A stretch of DNA of 64,000 nt from Prorocentrum cordatum (Eukaryota > Sar > Dinophyceae > Prorocentrales > Prorocentraceae). The DNA lies in the NCBI GenBank assembly GCA_963575745.1, contig CAUYUJ010018537.1, positions 53,501 to 117,500 on the forward strand. The letters run 5' to 3'. The notes below the pieces were generated by a model, which worked only from the letters and a program-made list of their open reading frames with translations, ran no database searches and was not told the origin of the DNA. This document shows positions 1 through 10,557 of the stretch, piece by piece. Position 1 is the first letter of the stretch; every line of letters begins with the position of its first letter. A program made the position numbers and the translations under genes.

Positions 1-1423
1 AGATTTCTGGCCAACCCACAACTGTGGCGGCGTGACCCTGTGGTGGTGATCTCGTCGCAAGCGGTCAGGTAGTTGATTGGCATTGTGCGGTCGAAAGCGG
101 CGACGCAGAAAATGCTACGCAGCTGCTACGACGACGCTTGCAAGACTTTGGCCATGGCCAGACCGCGGGCTGCAGTAAAGCAGCCAATCGCAGCTTGATG
201 CCTCGCGTTGTCAAAGCTGGGTTGGTCTCTTCATTTCGATTCCGTGCCCCCGGTGAATGATCTGGAAAGAAAGTGGTGTTATCAGAAGTTCTCGCCAGCC
301 TTCTTTCGCAACATGATTCAGACTGGTGCCCGCAGCGCTATCGAGTGGGATGCGCAGTATAGGCAGGGCTGTGTCCAATATTTGAACGGCCTGGTCTTTA
401 AGGCCCGTGCGAGTTATGCTGCCAGAGAAATGCTCCGGGCTGGGCTGATAATCGGAAGCATGCCTTGACAGCGATGGTGGCCAACGTGTAATGTGGACCC
501 ACCCATATGCTGCGAATGTTACTCCCGAGTGCAAGCTTGTCGATGTCCAGTTGGGTCTGCCCTTCATCGTAGTGTCGATCGCTCAGCGCATGATGGGTGG
601 CGTCGTGAATATCTCGACCCTCAGGTTCGTCGTGCTGCGGATTGTGTTCGAGGTTTTTCGGCCCCTGGCAAAGAGCTATTATGTAGCGGATTGTTTTCCA
701 GATCCTGGGAGATTCGCCTATAGACCAGATCGTCATGTGAGTGAGTGTTACACTCAGCGCGTCAATTGGCCTCGCGATGGTCTGGTGGAGGCTCCAGGCA
801 GTCATTTGTATTTGGACGGTTCGGGCGTTGAGATGTCGTGGCCGTCTTGACGTGTTGTTGGATGGTCGGCGGTACTGGCGGATGTGAACGGCAACATTGT
901 TTCGGCAATATTCGGCTTGGGTCCCGTCGCTGAGGGGCCAGACCGTGTGGCGGGAGATGGTGGGGACTACGCGGTGCTCCAGCTGTCGCGCCACGCCTTG
1001 TTGTCTCTGGGCGTAGGTGTTCACATCGACTGTGCGGCGACCCTGGGGTGTGCTGGGCGGCTTGGCAGTCCTGGCTGGAGCAAGGAACCTCGAGCACATT
1101 GGTGGACGGAAATCGGTGGTCGATTGTCTGGGCTTGTTTTTGAGAAGGTCGACTCGTACAAGTCGCACTCTGCGAGAAGGTAGGTGACGCACCGGGACTG
1201 GCGAGGCAACCCAGGGTTGGACCGTTTTGCCAAGCTTGGCGCCGAGTCCTTCAGAGCGTGCGGGGATGATTTGCTGGCAATCGGCGGTTGCGTGGCCAGG
1301 CGCGGTGCGCTTCAACAGGCAGCCTTGCCGCATGCAGGAGCATCTGATCCACGTAGTGTTATAGTGGATGAGTGCTGTCGAATTGGGCCCGATTCCAGGG
1401 CTTCCGATCCCAGGGTATGCTGA
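1..1423 (+). pseudogene. Decayed non-LTR (LINE-type) retrotransposon, RNase H end
   Basis: The 3' part of a reverse-transcriptase polyprotein, cut by the window edge. One frame stays open from about 491 to 1423 except for a TGA at 848-850 and a TAG at 1181-1183. Across those stops it reads as an RNase H domain: LYLDGSG (first catalytic Asp at 815-817), then GWSAVLAD, then a GLGP segment, then VHIDCAATL (second Asp at 1028-1030), then HRDWRGNPGLDRFAKLGA, the usual C-terminal GN..AD..AK.G block. The residue expected to be the catalytic Glu, before YAVL, appears to be lost. Upstream (1-480) a different frame looks coding, so at least one frameshift separates the pieces. RNase H removes RNA from the RNA:DNA hybrid during retrotransposition. 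Two in-frame stops make this copy inactive. No RT YxDD motif lies inside the window. Confidence 0.6.
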
Positions 1424-1529
1424 AGTTCCAGGTGGCTTTCCGGAGGACCATGATAGGGTCGACCCAGATGAGTTCGTTCCTGACCCTTGGACGTTCCGTG
1501 GGCATCCGATTCGTCGAGCTGGGGTCTTG

Positions 1530-1701
1530 AATCGGGTGTTGCTAGTAGTGCCCCTGGCCCAAGGTGCCCCCAGCCTTTCGCTCCGTTTTGGAGCCCCTGG
1601 GGCCCCCTGGGCCTCGTGAGGGGTGCCCTGGAGGCCGTCTGGGCCACCCTGAGAATCCTGGGGGTGCCTGGAGCCGGGGGTACTTCTAGCAACACCCGAT
1701 T
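1530..1701. repeat. Foldback MITE
   Basis: Both ends form an inverted repeat of about 30 bp: AATCGGGTGTTGCTAG on the left and its complement, CTAGCAACACCCGATT, on the right. The 172-bp unit has no coding frame of its own and sits just after the RNase H remnant. No target-site duplication is clear. Confidence 0.6.
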
Positions 1702-1865
1702 GGACGGGGATGAGCAGACGGACTCGACGATGGCTTCTTCCCCGTGCGGCAGCAGCGTCGCTTGAGAACTGCGCCATCCTGCGAGGGCACGGTGCAAGCC
1801 GTGCGAGGTCTGCCAAGAGGAGGGCGGCCGTGGGCACGAAGCAACCCAGCTGTACTCTTAGCTTC

Positions 1866-1990
1866 GGCATCGCTCGGACGTGTGCATCTCTTCTCGGCGA
1901 GGACCATCGAGGACCATCCTGGACCGCCGAGAAAAAGACACACGCACGAAACTGAAAAGTACACGGGAAATGGACGTCCGAGGGACGGCG
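1866..1990. repeat. Dispersed repeat with inverted ends, copy 1
   Basis: Starts with GGCATCGCTCGGACG and contains CTCGGCGAGGACCATCGAGG. It ends near GGACGTCCGAGGGACGGCGA. A longer relative lies at 60064-60255 with the same two ends. The ends are partly complementary (CGTCCGAG against CTCGGACG), so this is probably a short non-autonomous DNA transposon. Confidence 0.45.
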
Positions 1991-2394
1991 AGTAGCTGCA
2001 CTCGTCCGCTCAGCGGGTTCGCGGTGCGGGAAGCTTGTCGGGCAACGCCAAGGCCCGGTGGAGCGAGCTCCTGGAGAATGGGGGCCGCGGGCCGAGGCAT
2101 GCGGCAGGAACTGCCGGGAGCGCGGGGGCGAAGTTTTATCATCAGAAGTCTTCTTCGTCGTACGCTGGGAGGTCCCAGGGCTCGATCCACTTGGCGTTGG
2201 CGGTCTTCGGCCTGTCCCTGGGAGCTGCTCGGGCCCTCGGTATGGTGGCCCGTGAGGCGGCCAAGAGAAGGGCTGTTGCTGAAAATGGGCTGCTCCCTGA
2301 CGGCCCTTGAAGCTGTCCTGGGCCCTTCCCTGGCTGTTCGCCGGACACCCCTCTCGAGTCCCTGGGTGGCACCCGAACCGCTACCGAGCCACGT
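1991..2394. other. No feature recognised
   Basis: GC-rich sequence with overlapping open frames on both strands, none with a recognisable domain or coherent composition. I see no gene, RNA or repeat here. Confidence 0.4.
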
Positions 2395-2850
2395 AAAAGG
2401 TGGAAGGGGAGGAGGAAGAGGAGGAGGAGGAGGAGGAAGTGTAGGAGGAGGGCAGGAGGAGGAGACAGAGGTGGAGGAGGAGGAGGAGGAGGAGAAGGGG
2501 GAGGGGGAAAGAGAGGAAGTGAAGAGGAGAATGACGAGGAGGAGGAAGATAGAAGGGAGAGTGTTTCGAATCTTCCTGGTTGCTTTCGGAAGCCTTCGGG
2601 GGCCTACAATGCTGGGCGTCCACACAAGGGGGTTGAGGGAGAAGGGGAGTAACAGGCTGCCAAGGAAGGGGAGGGGAAAAGGGAGGACGAGCTGGTTGGA
2701 ATGGCGTCGCAGACTTTCCCATGCTCCTGGACGTCAAGTAGGAGGGACAGGAAGAGGAGCATTAGGAGGAGTAGATTGAAAATGGGAAGGAGGAGTAGAC
2801 GGAGGAGGGGAAGGAATACGCGAAGTAGAAGGGGGCAGTCCACAGAGGGG
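2395..2850. repeat. GGA-rich purine array
   Basis: Strongly purine-biased plus strand, with AGGAGG cores at about 2405-2550 and degenerate GGA/GAA sequence to 2850, interrupted once around 2565-2640. The long frames across it encode only low-complexity Arg/Glu/Gly or Leu/Ser runs and are not genes. Confidence 0.8.
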
Positions 2851-2979
2851 GAGCGGCGGCCAAACATGGTTTGTCCGTCGCTTCGAGGACGCGGTGCTGG
2901 CTGTAGAAGGCGGATGTCGGCGCGCTTCGCAGGCTCCTCATCGGTTTCGTTGCCTCTTTCTTGCGGGGGGGGGGGAGAT

Positions 2980-3004
2980 GGAGATGGCGGGCGGAGACGA
3001 CGAA

Positions 3005-3039
<35 letters not shown>

Positions 3040-3795
3040 TGGTCGACGACGAGACAACGAGACGACGAGGACGACAGATGACGATGACGAGGACGACAAA
3101 CGACGAGACTGTCCGAAGGAGAGGAGGGGGAAGGAACAGGAGGAGGAGGAGGAGGAGGAGAAGAAGGAAGAAGGAGGACGGGACGACGCGAGTCACGACG
3201 ACGAGCAGTGACAAGATACGGACGAGGATGAACGGAGAGCGACGAGCGACGAGCGACCGACGACGACGAATGACGAGCGACGACGACGAATAACAACAAG
3301 CGAGCGACGGCATGGACGCCTCCGATGATGACGACCGAGGTTGATGACGACCGATTTCGACGACGACAACAATGACATCAACGACGACGACGACGACGAA
3401 GAAGAAGAAGACGAAGACAACAACATCGTTCTTTAGGCCTCCTGGGGGGGTCCAGGGGCCCAAGGAGGGCCAAGCACGTCCAAACATCAAAATCTCCGAT
3501 CTTCGATCCCGACGACGACGACGAACACCGCCGCCGACGAGTCGTCGTCGTCGGTTGCGGCAACGACGACCACCGACTTCGACGTTCGACGACTTCGACG
3601 ACGACGCTTACGAAGACGGCGGCGACGAGGACGGCGCCGCTCCAGAGGCCCAAACAGTGCCGAGCACGTCGTCAATCCCCGACGACGACGACCCTCACCA
3701 CCGACTTCGACGACGACAAAGACGACGCTGCTCCGGAGACCTCCGGAGGCACAAACATGGCCGGGCACGTCCAGCAAATTCGATCGCCGATCCCA

Positions 3796-3837
<42 letters not shown>

Positions 3838-3960
3838 CACGACGACGACGACGGACGTCGACGGACGACATGGACGGCGGACTGCAACGACGACGACGCA
3901 CGTCGACGAACTGCGACGACGCACGACGTCGACGACGAGCGGCGACGGATGGCAGACGGG
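2980..3960. repeat. ACG/GAC trinucleotide array with a reiterated spacer
   Basis: Degenerate GAC repeats, purest at 3000-3045 and 3797-3850. A GC-rich spacer recurs at about 3430-3520, 3645-3690 and 3735-3800. It contains a stretch like GAGGCACAAACATGGCCGGG followed by CACGTC, so array plus spacer behave as a higher-order repeat. Confidence 0.75.
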
Positions 3961-4285
3961 TAGCGACGGCGGGCGGAGGTCGAGGACAAGCTTGTGGAGT
4001 CCATGCCGTTGGTGCTGCAGCTGCAGCTGTACGAGGAGGTTTCGCCAGGGCTGGACCTATAAAAATTGTTTTGCTGGATTTCGAGCTGCGTTTTGTTTTC
4101 CGTCGTGGCGGAGAGGCCCAGGGGAACATGCAGAACGCATCGAGAATCAAATCGGGCCACGGAACGAAAAACCCCGTTTTGGTCCAGCCCGGAAGGTGCG
4201 CATGCCGCTGCTGAGGCTGGTGCCGCTGTTCAGGCCCCTCGGGGCCTGCGCCCTTGCCCAGGGGGCTCCTCGAGGATCTCGAGTA

Positions 4286-4480
4286 TCGGGAGCGGCCAAG
4301 AGGGGGACGATGACTAGGGGGGGGGAACCCCTGGCGTGGGCCATGATATGTCCCCAGATTTCATGGCGCCTCTTTTAATTTCATCACGTCCCTGCCCCCC
4401 CCCCCCTGGGCCGCGCACATGCCGCCGGCCATGATCTGCCCCCCCCCTCTTGGAATTCCCCCCTCTTGGGACGCCCCCGA
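4286..4480. mobile_element. MITE family B, copy 1, with 5-bp target duplication
   Basis: Non-autonomous DNA transposon of 195 bp. The left end is TCGGGAGCGGCCAAGAGGGG; the right end is a diverged complement, CCCCTCTTGGGACGCCCCCGA. GAGTA at 4281-4285 is repeated exactly at 4481-4485 as a target-site duplication. The interior (CATGATATGTCCCCAGATTT, GGGCCGCGCACATGCCGCCG) is shared with copies at 11891-12083 and 60415-60779. Confidence 0.8.
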
Positions 4481-4618
4481 GAGTACCTCGAGGAGCTCGA
4501 GGGCCGGAGCCGGGGGAGGGCCAGTCGAGGCCCTCGGCGGCCCTCTCTCCCGGGAGGCTCGTCCAGGCTGGGCCTCCCGGTGGCCTCTCGCTGCCACGGC
4601 TGGTCTTTCTGCACGCAC

Positions 4619-4809
4619 GCAATGGGCACGGAAAGAGTGGGTACAATGCCCAGCAGCAGTTCTTGTTCATTTGAACAGGACTCGCTGTTCGCGCCGCCGC
4701 GGCCTGTGTCCAGTTGAGGCAGAAGGCCGCCTGCCCAACAGCGGCCGCTGCTGGTTCGGGACAATATGTGCTGTTGGGCATTGTACCCATTTTTTCCGTG
4801 CCCATTTCG
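4619..4809. repeat. Long foldback element
   Basis: The left arm (from GCAATGGGCACGGAAAGAG) and right arm (ending TTTTTTCCGTGCCCATTTCG) are complementary over roughly 55 bp with few mismatches. They enclose a GC-rich loop of about 80 bp. Single copy in this window, with no protein. Confidence 0.75.
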
Positions 4810-4899
4810 GGCGTCCAAAGATCTTGAGTTGCCGGGAGACTGGAAAAAGCGGTTGGGGCCAACCCTTCCTGATGGGCCGGTTTCCCACCACCATTATAC

Positions 4900-4978
4900 C
4901 AGAGGTAGGAGGAGGAGGAGGAGGAGGAGGAAGAGGAAAAGGAGGAGGAGGAGAAGGATGAGGACGAAGAGGAGGGCC
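4900..4978. repeat. (AGG)n array
   Basis: AGG triplets with scattered A/G interruptions. Confidence 0.9.
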
Positions 4979-5084
4979 TCCCCATCCTCCTCCCTCGCCC
5001 TACCTATGGTAGTGGTGGTGGACAATTGGCCCATCATCCACCCCTCGCCAGTTTTCCTTACTTTGTGTGGGCGCACAACGCCAT

Positions 5085-5525
5085 CGTAAGGGCGCGCGCA
5101 CTCTGGTGAGGTGCATCGTGCGCGGGCACACATTTCGCGCCCACGCCCCTAGCCCGCGCGCATGTGGGCGAGATGCGCGCGCGGGCCGCCTCCCGCTCTC
5201 CTGCGCCTCGCGGCGCGCGGCCCCACGTGAAGGGCTTGCACGCGCGCGGCGCCTTGCTTGTTCATCGCTGCGCGCGGCCACCGCGACAAGGGCGCGCGTG
5301 TGCGCGGGCCGGCGGCTGCTCGCGGTGCGCGCGCGCGTGCGCTGCTGTTCTTGTTGCATCGCCATGGGCGCCATTCGGTTCTGGCGCGCATGGGCGCCGC
5401 TCGGTTCTGGCGCGCCGCGGGGATCCCATCGGGGTGGGCCGCGGCGCGCCTCGGGGTCGCGCGCGTCACAGGCGCTGGCGCTTCGCCGTCGCAGACGGCG
5501 CGCGCGCTTTCGCCCCACCCTCCCG
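5085..5525. other. CG-rich alternating purine-pyrimidine block
   Basis: Extremely CpG-rich, with many GCGCGCGC runs, which could favour Z-DNA. It contains a near-tandem pair around 5364-5420, each unit built on ATGGGCGCC plus CGGTTCTGGCGCGC. Frames are open on several strands because of base composition; no domain is recognisable. Confidence 0.45.
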
Positions 5526-5823
5526 CTCCCGGGGGTACTTGCATCCCTCCACGCTGGGCAGCGCCGCGGGTAGGTGCCGCTGCTCTTGTCTAGAGGGCGC
5601 AGGCACCTTCAGGCGCGGGAGGCTGTTGGCGCAGCTGTAATTTGTGCCAGCCCTGGCGACCTCATCCCAGTTTTTTCGTGCTCGTCGCAGCCCTTGCTGG
5701 TCTTGCCGAACCTGGCCAGCTCCACCTCGACGGGATTCCCAACTTCCGCGTGTCCCAGCCTCCCTGTGCTTGGGCTGGGCGGGAGAGCCGGCGTTGTCCG
5801 AAGTGGCCCTCCTCCGACGAAGA

Positions 5824-6010
5824 TGTGCGGTCGGGGATCGAGGGTCGTCCTCGAGGGTGGGGGGTGCTGCTCGGGGGGTAGAGGATCTGGGGGTCGAAGG
5901 TCCAGGGTCGGAGGTCGGAGGCCGCAGATCCAGGGCCCACGATCGAAGGTCCAGGAGTACAGATCGTGGATCGGCTGCCGCCCTCGAGGATCGAGAAATT
6001 CGTCGAGATC
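5824..6010. repeat. Degenerate GATCGAGGGTC minisatellite
   Basis: Short GGTC/GATCGA-type words recur with variable spacing (GGATCGAGGGTC, GGTCGAAGGTCC, GGGTCGGAGGTC, GATCGAAGGTCC). No coding content recognised. Confidence 0.5.
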
Positions 6011-6167
6011 TCGGGCTGATCCGCCGAGGGTCTCCCCCCCCTCTCCTCTCCGCATCACCCAGCCCCCACGAGGCGCGAGGGTCTGTCGAACCACCGGCTG
6101 CTGCGAGAGCTCTGCTGCAAGGCCATATCGGGAATCTCGCTGGTATCAGGCGTGGCTCCTGTTGTTC

Positions 6168-6365
6168 CTCGTCCTCCTCCTCTTTTCCTCCTCCTCCCCC
6201 CCTCCTCCTCCTCCTCCTCCTCCTTCTCCTCATCCTCCTCCTCCTCCTCCTCCTCCTCCTCCTCCTCCTCCTCCTCCTCCTCCTCCTCCTCATGTCCCTT
6301 TTCTTACTCATCCTCCTCCTCCCACTCTTCCGCTGCGTCAGCATCACCATCATAATACAGAACAA

Positions 6366-6407
<42 letters not shown>

Positions 6408-6780
6408 CATCATCATCATCACCATAAACGAACACAGCAGCACCATCAACAACACAACCAATAACAACAGCAACAACAACAACGACCACAACAACAGCAG
6501 CAACAGCAACGACAACAGCGACGACAACAACACCAACAACGACAACAACATCAGCAATCACAATCACAATCCCAATCAAACCATCATCATCGGCATCATC
6601 CGCATCCTCATCATTACCGCCATCGTCATCATCGTTATCACCCTCATCAACACCAACATCATCATCCTCGTCATCATTACTATCATCAACATCACCATCA
6701 GCACCATTGTCATCGTTATCGCCATCATCATCGTCGTCACCATCATTCTCATTATCATTATCATCGTCATCATCATCAAT
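6168..6780. repeat. Compound CTC, ATC and CAA/CAT array
   Basis: CTC triplets at 6168-6296, ATC at 6363-6423, then AAC/CAA-rich and CAT-rich degenerate triplets to 6780. Long Leu/Ser/Ile/His frames across it are artefacts. Confidence 0.9.
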
Positions 6781-6979
6781 GCCGCCGCGAGCTCAGACCT
6801 CCGGAGACGCAGCGGTTTCCCCAGAAGCACCCCCTCGCCCAAAGTATATTGCGGAGGCCCTTCGACGGCACCACGCCAGCGGCCATGTTGCAGGCTGCGC
6901 TCCAGTATGCAGGCACAGCGCACCTGACAGCGTGGCAAGGATGCAGGCCAGCAGCAACGAACAAAAACCAGTAGCGCAG

Positions 6980-7207
6980 GAGGGAACGCCACCAGACCAT
7001 CAGCCAGTTTTACGGGCGCTCCACGAAGCCTTGGCTTTGCATGAACCAGTACGGCTGGGGCAACCTGCGCCACCAGGGCACCTCAGACGCGAACCACTGC
7101 TCGATGACGACGGTGTTCGCGTCCCCAGATGCGATTTGCAGCAACCCGTGTGACACCCTGCGCACGATGAGTTATACAGAGGAAACGCGCATGATAGTAT
7201 TTTAGGG
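6980..7207 (+). CDS. Possible orphan exon, unknown protein
   Basis: I do not recognise the family. After an AG at 6978-6979 one frame reads like real protein, with QFYGRSTKPWLCMNQYGWG and further Cys-rich sequence (HCSM, AICSNPCDTLR), ending at a TAG at 7205-7207. The same frame continues upstream to about 6800 across a TAG at 6972-6974, so either that stop is intronic or this is a broken gene. Mixed residues, aromatic content and Cys spacing differ from the surrounding low-complexity shadows. It lies between a triplet array and a MITE. It could still be a decayed retroelement piece. Confidence 0.35.
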
Positions 7208-7301
7208 CCCGTGGGCACGCACTGCTCACCCCCGCCAATGCAGGGGGGCAGATGGTACGGACCCGACGGGAAGTTGTCGACCCGATGTCCGCAGGCATAG
7301 C

Positions 7302-7493
7302 ATTAAATCGGGCGTGTCCCCCTACAGGGGGATTTCGACGAAAAATGAAAAATACCCCCAAAATGCCCCAAAAAGGTCCAAGAATATTCAAAAAATAGTC
7401 CCCAGACTATTTCTGGATTATGTTTGATTATTTCTCGGGTATTTTTATTTTTCGTCGACGATCCCCCTTGTATGGGGGACGGGCCCGACTTAA
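7302..7493. mobile_element. MITE family A, copy 1, with 7-bp target duplication
   Basis: 192 bp. The left end is ATTAAATCGGGCGTGTCCCC and the right end GGGGACGGGCCCGACTTAA. GCATAGC at 7295-7301 is repeated exactly at 7494-7500. The AT-rich interior carries a second inverted pair, TTTCGACGAAAAAT against ATTTTTCGTCGACG, and the family word AGTCCCCAGACTATT. It defines the family also seen at 7672, 11865, 24617, 54658 and 57155. Confidence 0.88.
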
Positions 7494-7671
7494 GCATAGC
7501 AACTTGTAGGTGATCCTGCTGTCCGCCGGCACCGCGTCCAGATGCAGCCGCTCACCACACGCGGCCGGCACCCGTGCTGCAAGGCGCTGGGCGCCTCGGC
7601 CGCCCAGCGGACACGTGCGGGGCCCTGCAGGCGCTCAGCTCCGCCGGGAGCAGGATGCCCCGACGCTTCTG
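7494..7671. other. Spacer between two MITEs
   Basis: GC-rich, with frames open on both strands (for example a minus-strand frame ending at 7490) but no recognisable protein. Confidence 0.3.
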
Positions 7672-7849
7672 TCGGGCGTGCCCCCCTACAGGGGGATTTT
7701 CGACGAAGAGTAAAACATACCCCAACAAATCCCCCAAAAAGGGCAGACAATATTCAAAAAATAGTCCCCAGACTATTTTTTGATTATTTTTGGAGCATTT
7801 TAGGGGGTATGTTTCATTTTTCGTCGAAAATCCCCCGACGCGTGACCGA
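7672..7849. mobile_element. MITE family A, copy 2
   Basis: Begins TCGGGCGTGCCCCCCTACAG and carries the family interior AATAGTCCCCAGACTATT and ATTTTTCGTCGAAAATCCCC. The right terminus is eroded (ACCGA instead of the usual CCCGACTTAA), so its target duplication cannot be read. Confidence 0.75.
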
Positions 7850-8419
7850 CGCCCCACCATACGGAAGGTTCCGTTTACGATGCACGATCGGGCCGGACGA
7901 AAAGGGGGGGATTGGGAAACGGAGGGGGTACGAAATTTGCGGCATGCAGCTGGTGTTCCGGCCCCACCGAGGGGCCCATTCCTCGACACAGAGTCGCCTC
8001 CGGCGCCGGGAGGCGCAGGCGCCGGGAGAATCAACTACGTGAGCTGATTCTCAAACCCCCCCTCTGCTTATCCCCCCTTTCGCCCGACCCGGCATGAGTG
8101 CACGTTGGATGAGGGGGCGAGGCGCGCACACCGACGGTTCCGCTGGACGCAGCCCAGCCGTGACCACACGACAGGTCAGAACGACCCACACGTTCAAGAT
8201 TCCCCATCGCATTGACGACCTCCGCGGTCGAGCAGGGGCCATTTCATTCCACCGAGGCCAGTTCCGTGTCCGCTGGATCGCGGCAGACTGCCCGCCTCGG
8301 CCGGGTGGGTTTGGGCAGCATCAACACCAGGGCCCCACGGATGCCGCCGACTGTGGACATGGGCGCACAGGACACTACAAGATACCCCATGTCGAGTCGC
8401 GCCGCGCATCCTCACTGAC

Positions 8420-8556
8420 TTGAGTCAAGGGCTGGGGAAACGGGACCACTCTCTCTACACGGACACTTCTGCCGGACGATTCCAAGCCAGCGACGAGACC
8501 GAGTTCGGCCGATACGTCCACAGCCAGCTGATAACGATCGAGCTCGTGGCAGTGAC
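8420..8556 (+). CDS. Possible orphan exon, unknown protein
   Basis: One plus-strand frame (GKRDHSLYTDTSAGRF, then ASDETEFGRYVHSQLITIEL) has mixed composition and GC-rich third positions before it runs into a CA repeat at 8556. No family recognised. The minus strand is also open here, so strand is not certain. It could belong with the candidate at 10357-10557, but no splice sites prove it. Confidence 0.25.
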
Positions 8557-8602
8557 AACACACACACACACTCACACACACACACAACACACACACACGT
8601 AC
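8556..8602. repeat. (CA)n microsatellite
   Basis: CA dinucleotides with a few interruptions. Confidence 0.9.
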
Positions 8603-8937
8603 ATCGACATCGGCGACACCTATCACGGCCCCAAAAGTTCGCGCTGACGCATTGTTTCCGTCCTGGGACCTGATAACATCAGGGAAATAGTAAAAAAGTT
8701 GAGGATTGCAATGGAAGATCTCCAAGCTGAGTCGGGCCTTCACGCATGTCCAGGACCACGCACCTGTCGGAGGTTGGGGGGTTGGAACGGAAGTGACCCG
8801 AACGGGGAAATCGGTTTCGGTTTCGGATCGTGTCGTGCGTGCGGGCGGGGCGAAGGTTGCGCGAGTTCCATCCCCAGTAGAAGCCATGTATTGCGAAAAA
8901 GGGCCGCCCCCCGAGCGCCAGGCGTGGCCCCAGGTTG

Positions 8938-9430
8938 TCCTGGCGGTTGTCCCGTCGGTTGTCCCGATGGTTGTGGTTGTCCCGATGATTGTCCCGATGG
9001 TTGTCCCGATGGTTGTCCCGATGACTGTCCCGATGGTTGTCCCGATGGTTGTCTCGATGGTTGTCCCAATGGTTGTCCCGATGGGTTGTCCCGATGGTTG
9101 TCCTGCATGGTTGTCCCGATGGTTGTCCCGATGGTTGTCCCGATGATCGTCCCGATGGTTGTCCCGATGGTTGACCCGATGGGTTGTCCCGACGGTTGTC
9201 CCGATGGTTGTCCCGATGGTTGACCCAATGGTTGCCCCGATGGTTGTCCCGATGATTGTCCCGATGGTTGTCCCGATGGTTGTCCCGATGGTTGTCCCGA
9301 TGGTTGTCCCGATGGTTGTCCCGATGGTTGTCCCGATGGTTGTCCCGATGGTTGTCCCGAGCTGTCCCGGTGGGTGTCCCGATGGTTGTCCCGATGGTTG
9401 TCCCGATGGTTGTCCTGATGGTTGTCTTGC
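8938..9430. repeat. 12-bp minisatellite, about 40 units
   Basis: Tandem GGTTGTCCCGAT with occasional variants (GACTGTCCCGAT, GGTTGACCCGAT, single-base insertions). Two further units occur at about 9495-9512. Because 12 is a multiple of three, every frame stays open for hundreds of bases; these frames are not genes. Confidence 0.95.
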
Positions 9431-9515
9431 TGGTTGATAAACAGATAGATCCATTGACAGATAGATAGGTGTATATATATGTGTGTATGTGTATCGTTGT
9501 CCCGATGGTTGTCCA

Positions 9516-9697
9516 GGGATGGGCGCGAAACGCATGCGAATCGCACTTGTTGCAAAGTGTTTCGCCTGCTTCGCGCGCGAAACGCATGCGAACCAAACTA
9601 CTGCGAAGCGTTTCGCGCGCTGCGCGCGCGGAACGCATGCGATCCATTACTATTGCAATACAGTTTGCTCGCTGCGCGCGCGCGAAGCACACGGTAC
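9516..9697. repeat. Three tandem units of about 62 bp
   Basis: Each unit has a GCGCGAAACGCATGCGA-like core followed by a half of the CAAAGTGTTTCGCC type, ending in CGCGCGCG. The third unit is diverged. Confidence 0.7.
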
Positions 9698-9699
9698 AT

Positions 9700-9900
9700 A
9701 GTTAGATAAATAGATCGATAGTTAGGTATAGAGGTAGATAGATAGCTAGACAAAGCGATATATAGATAGACAGAGAGACATATAGTTATATCGTCATATA
9801 TATATGTATGTATATCTATTTATATATGTATCGATATACTGTTGTCCCAAATAGGTAATTCGATAGATAGGTCGATAGATAGATTGGCAGATGTGTGCGA
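9700..9900. repeat. Degenerate GATA/TA-rich tract
   Basis: AGATAGATAG words, then TATATATGTATG and more GATAGATAG words. AT-rich against a GC-rich background. Confidence 0.75.
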
Positions 9901-10020
9901 CAATAGGAAAGTTGAAGAAACCACCAAAGAACCCAGAGCCATCGCAAATCGCCCGCCTTCACCTTCACCCCCCCCAACCTCCTTCTCACCCGTAGGGTGG
10001 TCCGATCGGTCAGAATACCT

Positions 10021-10150
10021 ATACGACCACCCTTCGGCTGATAAGGAGTTTGGTGGGCGGGGGGAACGGACAAACTGACGACAATTGAACTCGCTGCGAT
10101 GATGACAATGCTGGTGATGCGCCTTCGAGTTGGCGACGACGCGTGGTGAC
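10021..10150. repeat. Left copy of a direct repeat of about 130 bp
   Basis: Matches 10558-10690 with scattered differences. Shared words include TTCGG.TGATAA.GAG and GACAATTG, then GATGCTGGTGATGCGC and GAGTTGGCGACGACRC. The two copies bracket the 10195-10350 minisatellite and the candidate exon at 10357-10557. Confidence 0.7.
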
Positions 10151-10194
10151 GATGCTGCGCCGCGATGTGACCACACTATCGATCCCACTAGATC

Positions 10195-10350
10195 GATCGC
10201 ACCACGGGACACCGACGGGACACCGGATACCGATGGGGCACGGGACACCAACGTGACACCGACAGGACACTGACGGGAAACCGACATGACGGCGACGGGA
10301 CAGCCACGGAACACCAAACGGGACACCGACGGGAAACGACGGGACACCAC
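10195..10350. repeat. GGACACCGACG minisatellite
   Basis: Degenerate tandem of GGGACACCGAC-type units of roughly 11-13 bp. Confidence 0.75.
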
Positions 10351-10356
10351 GGCGGG

Positions 10357-10557
10357 ACAACCCAGCCACTCTGGGTGGGGGCTCTCCATTCCATGTCGAT
10401 CTCACCTCCAACGTCCGACAGTTCCGAGTCCCGCTCAATGGCCAAAATGCCATCACGAACACATTCAAGCGGGATTGTGGCATTTTGACAGCTGGACTGC
10501 AGACGGGCAAGCATCGCGAGGGCTTCATCGCCGACGTGGCACTGCAGATAGACCTAC
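10357..10557 (+). CDS. Possible orphan exon, unknown protein
   Basis: An open plus-strand frame lies between the minisatellite and the right copy of the 130-bp repeat. It includes SPFHVDLTSNVRQFRVPLNG and, further on, GKHREGFIADVALQIDLHD. Third positions are mostly C or G. I do not recognise the protein. The opposite strand also gives a coherent frame (MLARLQSSCQNATIPLE, EIDMEWRAP), so strand is unresolved. The exon-like stretch stops where the duplicated flank begins, a pattern also seen at the TIR gene introns. Confidence 0.3.

Noticed and set aside
398-1870. A 490-codon minus-strand open frame
   Set aside because: It overlaps the RNase H remnant on the opposite strand; its translation lacks domain structure and looks like a shadow of that coding sequence plus a foldback element.
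5085-5640. GC-rich frames of 110-170 codons
   Set aside because: CpG-rich alternating sequence keeps several frames open by composition; translations are Arg/Ala-rich with no domain.
8938-9430. Regularly spaced repeats as a CRISPR array
   Set aside because: Units are contiguous 12-mers without unique spacers, and the window is eukaryotic.
8375-9692. Long minus-strand frames rich in Gly, Thr, Asn and His
   Set aside because: They are produced by the 12-bp minisatellite, whose unit is a multiple of three; composition is purely repetitive.
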